Assembly (NCBI GenBank): GCA_030665705.1
Contig: DAOUZG010000037.1
Span: 1 to 9,997 of the forward strand
DNA from: Deltaproteobacteria bacterium
Lineage (GTDB): Bacteria > Myxococcota_A > UBA9160 > SZUA-336
DNA: 9,997 nt
Direction: 5' to 3'
The notes under the pieces are model-generated. The model was not told where the DNA came from and searched no databases. It saw nothing but the letters and a program-made list of their open reading frames with translations. The translations under genes were made by a program, and so were the position numbers. Below, piece after piece: positions 1 through 7,091 of this stretch (position 1 is the stretch's first letter; the number at the start of each line of letters is the position of its first letter).

Positions 1-2112
1 TGTGCCTCGTGCGCCGCGAGGGTCGAGCGCGTCCTGGCGCGTCAGCCCGGTGTGCTCAGCGCCAGCGTGAACTTTGCGACCGCGCGGGCCGTCGTCGAGC
101 TCGAAGCCGAGGTGGGCGACGCGCAGGAGCTCGAGGAGGCGGTGCGCAAGATCGGATACGGGTTGCGGAAGGCCGATGTCTCAACCGAGAAACGCCGCCA
201 CGATGCAGAGGCAGAGGCGTTCCGCAGGCAGCGACGCATCACCGTGTGGGCGGCGGCGTTCACCCTTCCGATTCTGGTTCTCGGCATGAGTGGGATCGGC
301 GGCGAGTGGGGCCGGTGGCTCCAGGCGCTGCTCGCGACCCCGGTCCAGTTCTGGTTCGGCGCTCAGTTCCACCGCGCGGCGCTGGCGCGTGCGAGGACGT
401 TCGGCGCGAACATGGACACGCTGGTCTCCGTCGGGACACTCGCCGCGTTCGGCTACTCCGCGGTGGGGCTGTTTACCGGAGAGCCGCTCTTCTTCGACAC
501 CGCGGCGGTGATCGTCACGCTGATCCTCTTCGGCCGTACGCTGGAGGCGCGGGCGAAGGGGCGGGCGTCCGAAGCGATCCGCAAGCTCGTCGAGCTCGGT
601 GCAAAGGAGGCGACCGTCCTTCGGGAAGGTGAGGAAGTTCGGGTGCCCGCAGAGTCGGTGGAGCGTGGGGACCTGTGTGTGGTTCGCCCGGGTGAGAAGG
701 TTCCGACCGACGGAGTCATCGTCGAGGGGAGCTCGTCCTTCGACGAGAGCATGCTGACCGGCGAGTCGATCCCCGTGGATCGGGGGCCGGGCGAAGAGGT
801 CTTCGGCGCCACGCTCAACGGCGAAGGTCGCGTGGTCATTCGTGCCACACGTGTGGGACGCGACACGGCGCTCGCGCAGATCGTGCGGCTTGTCGAGGAG
901 GCGCAGGCCTCGAAGGCACCCGTGCAGCACCTCGTCGATCGCGTGGCCGGGGTCTTCGTTCCCGTGGTGCTCATCGTGGGCGCCGGAACCTTCGCCGCCT
1001 GGCTCCTCCTGGGTGCGGACCTGGCGGCCGCCGTTCGAAACGGGGTCGCGGTTCTGATCATCGCCTGCCCCTGCGCGCTCGGCCTCGCCACGCCGACGGC
1101 GATTCTCGTTGGAACGGGCCGAGGGGCCCAGCTCGGGGTTCTCTTCAAGGGGGGCGACGTCTTCGAGCGATCCCGCACCGTAGACGTCGTCGTGTTCGAC
1201 AAGACCGGGACACTCACGCGCGGAGAAATGGTGCTGACGGACGTGGTGACCGATCCGTCACAGGTTGACACATTTATGAGACGAGTTGCCTCGGTCGAAG
1301 CGGCCAGCGAGCACCCCGTCGCGCGTGCGGTTGTTGCAGGGGCGGAGCAGCGGGGGGTCCGCCCCGTCTCGGTAAGCGACTTTCGTGCTCTTATCGGACG
1401 GGGAGCCCGCGCCCTCGTGGAGGGGGTGGAGGTCGTGGTCGGCCGCGAGACACTGATCAACGAGCTAAGCCTGGACGTACCAACCCACCACGCCGAGGCC
1501 CTGGCGCGGCTCGAGGCGGAAGGGAAGACCGTTTTCCTCGCTGCGTGGGAGGGCGCGGTCCAGGGTGTGGTTGCGGTTGCGGACACGCTACGCGACACAG
1601 CGCGCGATGCGGTGCGGGAGTTTTCGGCACTTGGGGCCACGGTGGTGATGATGACCGGCGACAATCGAATCACCGCGGAGGCCATTGCGCTCGAGCTGGG
1701 GATCGAACGTGTCCACGCAGAGGTTCTGCCCGAGGGCAAGGCGGCCGAGGTCCGTCGGATCCGCGAGGAAGGACACGTCGTGGCGTTCGTCGGGGACGGG
1801 ATCAACGACGCCCCCGCGCTGGTCGAAGCCGACCTGGGGATGGCCGTCGGGACGGGGACCGATGTGGCGATCGAGGCCGGGAACATCGTGCTCCGCTCCG
1901 GCGAGCCCCGCCTGGCGGTGATCGCGCTGCGTCTCGCGCGCCGGACCTTCCGAACGATCGGGCAGAACCTCCTCTGGGCCTTCGGCTACAACGTGGCCGC
2001 CATCCCGCTCGCGGCGCTCGGCTTTCTCGATCCGATGGTCGCTGCTGCCACGATGGCTTTCTCGAGCGTCTCCGTCGTCACGAACAGCCTCCGCCTGCGA
2101 GGTGCGCCGTAG
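1..2112 (+). CDS. copA: Cu(I)-exporting P1B-type ATPase (CopA/CtpV-like), 5' partial
   Basis: Integral-membrane pump that exports monovalent copper using ATP. The reading frame is open from base 1, so the true start lies upstream; 703 residues are visible, numbered here from base 1. The first four residues are CASC, the metal-binding CxxC of an N-terminal HMA domain (about 1-58). Membrane segments lie near 80-96, 103-125, 138-159, 162-178, 318-338 and 345-372, plus two at the C-terminus. Visible motifs are TGES (253-256, actuator), CPC (356-358, membrane metal site), DKTGT (D400, phosphorylated Asp), SEHP (HP at 438-439, nucleotide binding), TGDN, and GDGINDAP (from 598). YN (663-664) in the seventh helix and M685/S688-S689 in the eighth are the ligand pattern of the Cu(I) subgroup. 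The loop between the last two helices is short, as I recall for actinobacterial-type CtpV proteins. No copper regulator or chaperone gene is in view. The family call is firm; the gene symbol is a family label. Confidence 0.95.
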   Translation, partial: CASCAARVERVLARQPGVLSASVNFATARAVVELEAEVGDAQELEEAVRKIGYGLRKADVSTEKRRHDAEAEAFRRQRRITVWAAAFTLPILVLGMSGIGGEWGRWLQALLATPVQFWFGAQFHRAALARARTFGANMDTLVSVGTLAAFGYSAVGLFTGEPLFFDTAAVIVTLILFGRTLEARAKGRASEAIRKLVELGAKEATVLREGEEVRVPAESVERGDLCVVRPGEKVPTDGVIVEGSSSFDESMLTGESIPVDRGPGEEVFGATLNGEGRVVIRATRVGRDTALAQIVRLVEEAQASKAPVQHLVDRVAGVFVPVVLIVGAGTFAAWLLLGADLAAAVRNGVAVLIIACPCALGLATPTAILVGTGRGAQLGVLFKGGDVFERSRTVDVVVFDKTGTLTRGEMVLTDVVTDPSQVDTFMRRVASVEAASEHPVARAVVAGAEQRGVRPVSVSDFRALIGRGARALVEGVEVVVGRETLINELSLDVPTHHAEALARLEAEGKTVFLAAWEGAVQGVVAVADTLRDTARDAVREFSALGATVVMMTGDNRITAEAIALELGIERVHAEVLPEGKAAEVRRIREEGHVVAFVGDGINDAPALVEADLGMAVGTGTDVAIEAGNIVLRSGEPRLAVIALRLARRTFRTIGQNLLWAFGYNVAAIPLAALGFLDPMVAAATMAFSSVSVVTNSLRLRGAP

Positions 2113-2154
2113 CCTCGGTGGCGGTGACGGGCGCCTCCACGTGAAGAGCGAAGA

Positions 2155-4470
2155 CTACGGGCTTCCGCTCTCGGGATCGGGTGTGGGGCGGCCCACCAGC
2201 AGGAGAACCAGGGCCATCGCCCCGATCCCGCTGGCCATCGCGAGCCAGAAGGACCACCAGTCAAAGATCAACGTCGGGAGATAGCCGAAGACAACGGCGG
2301 CGGCCGCGGTGAGGAGGGCGTAGGGCGCCTGCGTGCGGACGTGATCGATGTGATCGCTCGCACTCGAGACGGACGAGAGAACCGTCGTGTCCGAGATGGG
2401 CGAGCAGTGATCCCCCAGGATGGATCCCTCCAGGACTGCGCCGATGCACACAATCACCATCCCCACGCTTCCAACCGGATGTTCCATTCCGATCGCCGCG
2501 GAGAGGCCCACGACATTGGGGAGAAGAATTCCCATGGTCGACCAGGAGCTTCCCGTTGAAAACGCGACCAGCCCGGCAACGGCGAAAAGCAGCGTGGGAA
2601 GCAGAGCCGGAGCCACCCCACCGGAGAGCAGCGCGGAGAGGTAGTCCGCCGTGTTCAGGTCCTCGCAGACGGCCCCGATCATCCAGGCCTCGAACAGCAG
2701 GACAATTGCGAAGCCGAGCGAGCGCGTGCTGAGCACGGCAGAGCGGGACATCTCCCCCCAGGTGAGGTGGGGCCGGGCGGTCCTCACCCCACCCCATTGA
2801 AGTAGGGCCGCAACGACCATCGACGTCCCCGCCAGGGCAAGGCCCACGGCGGCGTATCCGACGAGGTCCGCAGTGACGAACGGTGCGAGCACGCCCTCGA
2901 GCCGCGTCTTCAGGACGAAGGAGGTCGCGAACGCAGCCGTCAATGCAATTCGCACGACGTTCGAGCCTGCGAGAACCGTGGCGACGAACAGCCCGACGAG
3001 GGCCCCGACCAAGATGGGGCCCGCGCCACTTCCCTTGAAGAGGATTGGGGCGATTCCCTCGAGGCTCAGCAACGCGCCGGGGTCTTCGGCCAGGACGCCG
3101 AAACCGCCTCCGGTGCGGAAGATCTCCAGGATGGTCACGGCCACGACGGCGATCAGGGGGAATGCCCCTTTTCTCCAGTCGGGCGGCACGGCCCCACTCG
3201 GTTCGATCCGAGTCAGCTCCTCCGAGACGACCGGCGTGCCGCCCGGCCTCACGAGCGCGCCCGTTGTCCGCGCGCGCCTCTCCGCGGAACCCATCGGCCC
3301 GAAGTCGCGACCGGTTGCGATTAGGAGCCCGACAAAGGCGAGCGTAAACAGACAGTAGAACCGGAACGGGATGGTCTGCAGGAAGATCGCGTAAGCGTTC
3401 TCCGTGATGCCCACGCCTGGGAGCTGCGCGCTGTAGGTCGAGACCTCGACCGCGACCCACGTGGAGAGGATCGAGATGCCGGCCACTGGAGCCGCCGTGC
3501 TGTCGACGATGTAGGCGAGTTTCTCCCGTGAGACCCGCATACGGTCCGTGAGGGGTCGCATCGTGCTCCCCACGAGCACACAGTTCGCGTAGTCGTCGAA
3601 AAAGAGAAGGAGTCCCATCCCGAAGGTGGCCGCGAGCGTTGAGCGCACGCTGCGTGCATACCGGCGCAACGCGTCGACCATGGCCTCGACACCGCCGCAT
3701 CGGCTCATGACACCGACCATCGCGAGGAGCGCAACGACGAATCCGATGATCTCGATGCGAAACGAGCTCACGATCTCGTTGCGCAGGTAGACTCCAAAGA
3801 CATCAACGAGACCCGAAGCCAGCGCGCCTACGATCGACGCTCCCTGCCCGAGGTTGATGGCAACGGCGCCGACCGAGATCCCCATGAACAGCGCCACGAG
3901 CGGACGACCCCAGATCAAGCCGACCGCGATCGCAACCAACGGGGGAAGAAGGGCTCCGCGTCCGGGGAGTCGCCAGCGCCCTCCGGCGTTTACCCTGTGC
4001 GGAGGGCCATCCGAGATCTGCCCGACGACGGTCAGCTCATCATCGTCTTCGAAGAGCACCAGTGCCAATGGAATCGCACCGGGGGTTCCCGGCGACGAGA
4101 GGGAAACCGGCGCAAGGCCAATCTCTCGTCGGTGCGCGCTGTAGAGGTTCAGACCCGAGGCAACGGCGCGGCGAAACGGCTCGGGGTCCCAGGTCGTGCC
4201 CTCGACGATCGGCCTCTCGATACGCAGCCCGATCGCATGTGCGTCGGAGGATGCGAGCGCAGCGTCCAGGGCTCTAAAGAACGTCTCACGATCCCTCGTC
4301 TTCTCCCTGTCCTCACCGAACGCACGCTCATAGTCCTCTGTGAGGACGCGAGCGAGGGCTGCTGCCACAAGCCGATCCGGGTCCGGCTCGGGCACGAGGA
4401 GTGCAGCGGTCAGGGCAACCCCGAGGATCCAGGGGAGCCAGGCAAAGAGACGGCGCAACAGTCGGGTCAA
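2155..4470 (-). CDS. NhaC-family Na+/H+ antiporter with large N-terminal extra-membrane domain
   Basis: Polytopic inner-membrane protein of 771 residues, probably exchanging Na+ (or an organic cation) for H+. NhaC-family signatures are clear: FFDDYANCVLVGSTMRPLTD (290-309), FSTGSSWSTMGI (637-648) and GSILGDHCSPISDTT (682-696). After one N-terminal helix (about 9-26, preceded by arginines) comes a soluble stretch of about 145 residues. The second hydrophobic segment starts near 173, so this stretch is probably periplasmic. Typical NhaC proteins are roughly 450-530 residues and lack this domain. There is also a hydrophilic loop around 387-435. The start is TTG at 4470, which overlaps the TGA of the upstream hydrolase gene (TTGA). 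No clear Shine-Dalgarno is seen, so translation probably depends on coupling. The positively charged helix right after this TTG supports the start. The gene converges on the copper ATPase gene with 42 bases between stops. Confidence 0.9.
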   Translation of the reverse strand: MTRLLRRLFAWLPWILGVALTAALLVPEPDPDRLVAAALARVLTEDYERAFGEDREKTRDRETFFRALDAALASSDAHAIGLRIERPIVEGTTWDPEPFRRAVASGLNLYSAHRREIGLAPVSLSSPGTPGAIPLALVLFEDDDELTVVGQISDGPPHRVNAGGRWRLPGRGALLPPLVAIAVGLIWGRPLVALFMGISVGAVAINLGQGASIVGALASGLVDVFGVYLRNEIVSSFRIEIIGFVVALLAMVGVMSRCGGVEAMVDALRRYARSVRSTLAATFGMGLLLFFDDYANCVLVGSTMRPLTDRMRVSREKLAYIVDSTAAPVAGISILSTWVAVEVSTYSAQLPGVGITENAYAIFLQTIPFRFYCLFTLAFVGLLIATGRDFGPMGSAERRARTTGALVRPGGTPVVSEELTRIEPSGAVPPDWRKGAFPLIAVVAVTILEIFRTGGGFGVLAEDPGALLSLEGIAPILFKGSGAGPILVGALVGLFVATVLAGSNVVRIALTAAFATSFVLKTRLEGVLAPFVTADLVGYAAVGLALAGTSMVVAALLQWGGVRTARPHLTWGEMSRSAVLSTRSLGFAIVLLFEAWMIGAVCEDLNTADYLSALLSGGVAPALLPTLLFAVAGLVAFSTGSSWSTMGILLPNVVGLSAAIGMEHPVGSVGMVIVCIGAVLEGSILGDHCSPISDTTVLSSVSSASDHIDHVRTQAPYALLTAAAAVVFGYLPTLIFDWWSFWLAMASGIGAMALVLLLVGRPTPDPESGSP

Positions 4471-5420
4471 GGCGAACGCGGAGCACCGCGGGCGAAGGAG
4501 AGGATGCGATCGGCCAGGAGATCTGGGTGCGTGATGGGGAGCATGTGGCTTCCCTGAGGCACCATCAAGAGGTCCGAGCGTGCAATGCGCCCGTGAAGAT
4601 CCTCGCCCACGCGGGGTGGAACAAGCAGATCGTCGCTGCCGTGGATCACGAGTGTCGGTACCCGCAAGTCCTCAACGTGGAGCTGGTCGAATCCGTCACG
4701 ATCGAGTCGAGGTCCCTCCCTACGCCACGTGTGGATCGATCCAGGCAGGGACATCAGGGCCAACGTCTGCTCCGTCCACCCCGGCGGTATCGCCTCTGCG
4801 GAGCCGAATGCCAGGGCGCTGATCTGTCGCAATCTCGCCCGTGCCGGAAGACCGGCAGCGAGTCCCCAGCGTTGCACCGGGGCGGAGTGAAGAAGCCGTT
4901 CGGCCCAACTGAGTGCGTCCGGCTCGGAAGACGGCCCGATCGAGCCAACCAGAACGAGTCGGGTGACCCGGTGGGGTGCCCGCAGCGCAGCCCTCTGAAC
5001 GACTCCGCCGCCGTAGGACCAGCCCACCAGTGTGGCGCGGTCGATCCCGAGTGCATCGAGCAGACCCAGGAGTTCGAGCGCGTTTGCCTCCAGCGTGAAC
5101 GCCTCGTCCTCTCCCCTCCGGTCGGACCGCCCGTAGCCGACGCGGTCGTACCAGACGATGCGGCGCGCTCCCCGCTCCAGTCGCTCCGGAAGGGGCCTCC
5201 AGTCATAGGCGCTTCCCGGGAGACCGTGTACCAGGACGATCGCCGGACCCGATCCGGTCTCCAGCACGTTCAACCGATGACCGCCGGCGAGCTCGACGAG
5301 TCGCCCGGGCGGAGGGATGGCCGACTCATCCGGGCCCCATCCGAGAAATCGGGAGAGAATGGGAGGCACGACGATCAGGACGACGACGATCGCGACAACA
5401 CCGACGAGAATCTTCCTCAT
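4467..5420 (-). CDS. Membrane-anchored alpha/beta-fold hydrolase
   Basis: A 317-residue serine hydrolase of the alpha/beta superfamily. An N-terminal hydrophobic helix (about 4-24) follows MRK and looks like an uncleaved anchor or signal peptide, placing the catalytic domain outside the cytoplasmic membrane. The oxyanion-hole HG lies at 65-66 (VHGLPGS), the nucleophile is S135 in GWSYGGG, the probable acid is D263 or D264 in HGSDDLLVP, and the base is H292 in GSHMLP. A cap region covers about 165-245. The reading frame stays open up to base 5702, but ATG 5420 is chosen: AGAGGA lies 5 bases upstream, the hydrophobic helix begins there, and the upstream extension only shadows the neighbouring gene. 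The gene starts 34 bases after the nucleotidyltransferase stop, and its stop overlaps the antiporter start. The substrate cannot be told; esterases, lipases, epoxide hydrolases and haloperoxidases share this fold. Confidence 0.9.
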   Translation of the reverse strand: MRKILVGVVAIVVVLIVVPPILSRFLGWGPDESAIPPPGRLVELAGGHRLNVLETGSGPAIVLVHGLPGSAYDWRPLPERLERGARRIVWYDRVGYGRSDRRGEDEAFTLEANALELLGLLDALGIDRATLVGWSYGGGVVQRAALRAPHRVTRLVLVGSIGPSSEPDALSWAERLLHSAPVQRWGLAAGLPARARLRQISALAFGSAEAIPPGWTEQTLALMSLPGSIHTWRREGPRLDRDGFDQLHVEDLRVPTLVIHGSDDLLVPPRVGEDLHGRIARSDLLMVPQGSHMLPITHPDLLADRILSFARGAPRSP

Positions 5421-5454
5421 GGAGTTCCTCTCCACGCGATCCCCCGCAGGTCGC

Positions 5455-5793
5455 TCACAGACGGTACTTCGGTTTGTACTGCGTTCCCACGAGGCCGACC
5501 ACGTTCTCGAAGAGCACCTCGAGTCGGCGCGCAAAGCTGAGTGTGAACTCGGTGCCCCACAGGGACTCACGCACGATGGATTTCTTAAGAGCGGGTGGAT
5601 ATTGCGCGACCTTGAACGGTGCTGACTCGGAGTAGTAGAGGCCCAGGTCGATGTGGGAGTCGGGATGCGCTGTGCCCCTGGCCCACGATCCGCCCAGCCC
5701 AACCGCCGCGACCCCGCGCACGCCGATGAGCTCCTGCAGGACCTCTTCGACGAGCTTCTGCTTCTTCTCCGGCAGCCCGTCTGCCCCGGTCAT
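5455..5793 (-). CDS. Small, probably degenerate nucleotidyltransferase-fold protein
   Basis: 112 residues. Residues 30-53 carry the pol-beta-type nucleotidyltransferase signature GGSWARG (34-40) followed by SHIDLG. The family pattern at this point is S-D-I-D, and here the first Asp of the metal-binding pair is His47 (codon CAC; GAC would give Asp). After GLYYSESAPF (51-60) the text jumps to KVAQYPPALKKSIVRESLW. From memory, that resembles the C-terminal helical part of longer (about 250-290 residue) nucleotidyltransferase proteins, so an internal deletion near residue 60 is likely. ATG 5793 has GGAAGG just upstream and starts 10 bases after the oxidoreductase stop, so it still reads as an operon member. 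It is probably catalytically dead: a decaying gene or a repurposed fragment. A stand-alone MNT-type antitoxin of similar size is an alternative, but no HEPN partner is adjacent. Confidence 0.7.
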   Translation of the reverse strand: MTGADGLPEKKQKLVEEVLQELIGVRGVAAVGLGGSWARGTAHPDSHIDLGLYYSESAPFKVAQYPPALKKSIVRESLWGTEFTLSFARRLEVLFENVVGLVGTQYKPKYRL

Positions 5794-5803
5794 TCCCTTC
5801 CGC

Positions 5804-6967
5804 TTAGCCCTCGATTAAGGGCCGGACCGCCTCCGGCATCTGCTCTGCCACGCGGATGATCGGGATGCCCGTTTGCGTGTTCTGGTTCATCTCCTGCATG
5901 GCACGCGGCAGATCCTCGAACGCGTAGATCTCCTGGTGGACCGAGGGTCGGAAGACCGCTCCGTACAGTGGAGCCGCGGCCCACGCTTCCTCGATCGTGT
6001 TGAGGTGGATGTGGTCCAGCGTGATCTGCTTGACGGAGAGCCCGGCGGAGTCGTACTGGAGTCGCTGGCCGAGCTGCCATCCCGCGCTCACGTTGACTCC
6101 CTCCCGGGCCAGCGCCGCGACCCCGGCTTGGAACACGTTGCCGCGTAGCATGTCGCAGACGATATGCATGCCGACCCCCTCCGTCAGCTCCTTCACGCGC
6201 CTGGAGAAGCCACGCACGTCGTCTCGCGCGGCGAACCGGTTGAATGCAGCCTGGTCGATCGGCTCCGCTCCGAGCTCTTCCAGGTGCGCACGGCGCGCGG
6301 GATTCCCGGAGCAGAAGAAGGCCCGATGCCCTTCGGCGAGGGCCAGCATCAAGAAGAGCTCCGAGACGCCGCCGCCGAAGCCGAGCACGTTCATGCGTGC
6401 CAGCCTCTCCCGACTGACCTTTAAACGGAAGATCCCCTCGGCGCGTCGCCAGAGGTGGTAGGCCGTCGGGGCTCGGAGCGGAAGCGCAGCGATTTCCCAG
6501 AGGTTCAAACCGCACTCCAGGGGAGCCGCGACGAGTTGCCAGTCCGCGACGACGGCTTCCTCGCAGTACCAGCCCCTCGATTCAGGCTGGTCGTAGGCCC
6601 AGATTCGCAGGGGATACCCATACGCATCGGGCTCCCCGTTCGCGTGGGTGATCACGATCTGTCCGGGGCGAAATCGCTTGACGTTCGATCCGACCTCCGT
6701 GACCTCGGCCACGGCGCTGTTTCCCGGATAGATCTTCCCGCCACGCATCTCCACGATGTTGATCGTGTCGGCGAGCGCGGCGTGATCCACGTTGTGCTCG
6801 GCTGAGACCGCGAGGATGCGCAGTCGAACGTCCCCGGGACCGACCTCTGGGAGTTCCAGCTTGTCCATCCGGATCACGCGGGAGATGTCGAAGTTTCGAA
6901 GGTCGTCTCCAACGCGCTCTCGCTCCTGAGCGATGGCTTCGGCGGTAATCGCATAAGCTCGGACCAT
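5804..6967 (-). CDS. MDR-superfamily oxidoreductase resembling crotonyl-CoA carboxylase/reductase
   Basis: 387-residue NAD(P)H-dependent enzyme of the medium-chain dehydrogenase/reductase superfamily. It has an N-terminal GroES-like substrate domain (about 38-150) and a Rossmann domain with GFGGG at 196-200. The position after the second strand reads CSGNPARR rather than an acidic residue, which favours NADPH. No zinc-ligand pattern is evident. From memory the layout follows crotonyl-CoA carboxylase/reductases: SAEHNVDHAAL (N59), GNSAVAEV (82-89), RIW (121-123), DHIHLNTIEEA (318-328) and IYAFEDLPRAM near the end. However, the Phe-Glu pair of the CCR carboxylation site after RIW reads Y-D here. 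A reductase acting on an enoyl thioester is plausible; carboxylation is doubtful. ATG 6967 is chosen over an upstream extension because GAGGAGA lies 7 bases before it. It is the first gene of the leftward operon and faces the SDR gene. Confidence 0.8.
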   Translation of the reverse strand: MVRAYAITAEAIAQERERVGDDLRNFDISRVIRMDKLELPEVGPGDVRLRILAVSAEHNVDHAALADTINIVEMRGGKIYPGNSAVAEVTEVGSNVKRFRPGQIVITHANGEPDAYGYPLRIWAYDQPESRGWYCEEAVVADWQLVAAPLECGLNLWEIAALPLRAPTAYHLWRRAEGIFRLKVSRERLARMNVLGFGGGVSELFLMLALAEGHRAFFCSGNPARRAHLEELGAEPIDQAAFNRFAARDDVRGFSRRVKELTEGVGMHIVCDMLRGNVFQAGVAALAREGVNVSAGWQLGQRLQYDSAGLSVKQITLDHIHLNTIEEAWAAAPLYGAVFRPSVHQEIYAFEDLPRAMQEMNQNTQTGIPIIRVAEQMPEAVRPLIEG

Positions 6968-6974
6968 GAAGTTC

Positions 6975-6981
6975 TCTCCTC
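6975..6981 (-). promoter_or_regulatory. Ribosome binding site of the CCR-like oxidoreductase
   Basis: GAGGAGA on the minus strand, 7 bases before ATG 6967. It decides the start: the frame stays open to base 7024, but that extension has no comparable Shine-Dalgarno. Confidence 0.75.
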
Positions 6982-6994
6982 TTCCGCGATGCGC

Positions 6995-7024
6995 ATGATG
7001 AGGCCTCGGCGCGGCCGTTTGCAA
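6995..7024 (-). promoter_or_regulatory. Weak candidate sigma70 promoter for the leftward operon
   Basis: On the minus strand TTGCAA (7024-7019) is followed after 18 bases by CATCAT (7000-6995). Each hexamer matches the sigma70 consensus at 4 of 6 positions. It would start transcription near 6988, leaving a leader of about 20 bases that contains the GAGGAGA ribosome site. The -35 hexamer lies in the loop of the 7008-7035 inverted repeat, so a factor or structure at that repeat would interfere with it. This is sequence matching only. Confidence 0.25.
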
Positions 7025-7035
7025 GAGGCCGCGCC
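7008..7035. repeat. Perfect 9-bp inverted repeat in the divergent intergenic region
   Basis: GGCGCGGCC (7008-7016) and GGCCGCGCC (7027-7035) are exact reverse complements separated by ten bases that contain the palindrome TTGCAA (7019-7024). The repeat lies midway between the two divergent start codons. It could be a dimeric-regulator operator or a leader hairpin on the transcript of either strand. No T-run follows on either strand, so an intrinsic terminator is unlikely. High GC content makes such arms likelier by chance than in average DNA. Confidence 0.5.
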
Positions 7036-7043
7036 CCGGGGCG
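7032..7043. repeat. 12-bp perfect palindrome CGCCCCGGGGCG
   Basis: Self-complementary 12-mer with no loop. Its first four bases are shared with the right arm of the 7008-7035 inverted repeat, so the two structures cannot form together. It lies about 48 bases upstream of the SDR start. It is compatible with a regulator site, but its composition (only G and C) makes it weak evidence. Confidence 0.3.
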
Positions 7044-7049
7044 GACGCT

Positions 7050-7060
7050 CTGTGTCACAC
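7050..7060. promoter_or_regulatory. Candidate FadR-type operator upstream of the SDR gene
   Basis: CTGTGTCACAC contains the symmetric core GTGT-C-ACAC and fits the GT-N3-AC core of the FadR-subfamily consensus TNGTNNNACNA; the outer T and A are both C here. It sits 31 bases upstream of the SDR start codon. Its heptamer TGTGTCA recurs in reverse orientation at the start of the regulator's own promoter (8774-8780). It also occurs once inside the ATPase coding region (1266-1272, reverse complement), so chance is not excluded. Confidence 0.3.
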
Positions 7061-7076
7061 TCGGCGTTCCGTGGAC

Positions 7077-7082
7077 GGAGGA
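7077..7082 (+). promoter_or_regulatory. Ribosome binding site of the SDR gene
   Basis: GGAGGA lies 9 bases before GTG 7092. An in-frame GTG at 7071 lies upstream of this site and lacks one of its own, so 7092 is the preferred start. Confidence 0.75.
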
Positions 7083-7091
7083 ACCGGGATA

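Noticed and set aside
453..1886. Long minus-strand open frame (477 codons) opposite the ATPase gene
   Set aside because: A GC-rich antisense shadow: the product is low-complexity Ser/Thr/Arg/Pro and shows no motif, while the plus strand has every P-type ATPase signature.
2113..2154. Possible bidirectional terminator in the convergent gap
   Set aside because: Only short imperfect stems are visible (for example AGCG-AAG against CTTC-CGCT across the antiporter stop) and there is no T-run on either strand.
2261..3700. Long minus-strand open frame (479 codons) in another frame of the antiporter gene
   Set aside because: Arg/Gly-rich out-of-frame product without family features; the NhaC frame covers the same bases with intact motifs.
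4401..5540. Plus-strand open frame (379 codons) opposite the hydrolase gene
   Set aside because: Antisense shadow of the alpha/beta hydrolase, which has complete catalytic motifs and a ribosome site.
5421..5702. N-terminal extension of the alpha/beta hydrolase up to base 5702
   Set aside because: The extension is Ser/Arg-rich and overlaps the nucleotidyltransferase gene; a good ribosome site and a membrane helix mark ATG 5420 as the start.
5455..5793. HEPN-MNT toxin-antitoxin pair
   Set aside because: The small nucleotidyltransferase has no adjacent HEPN-type partner and has lost one catalytic Asp; its neighbours are metabolic genes.
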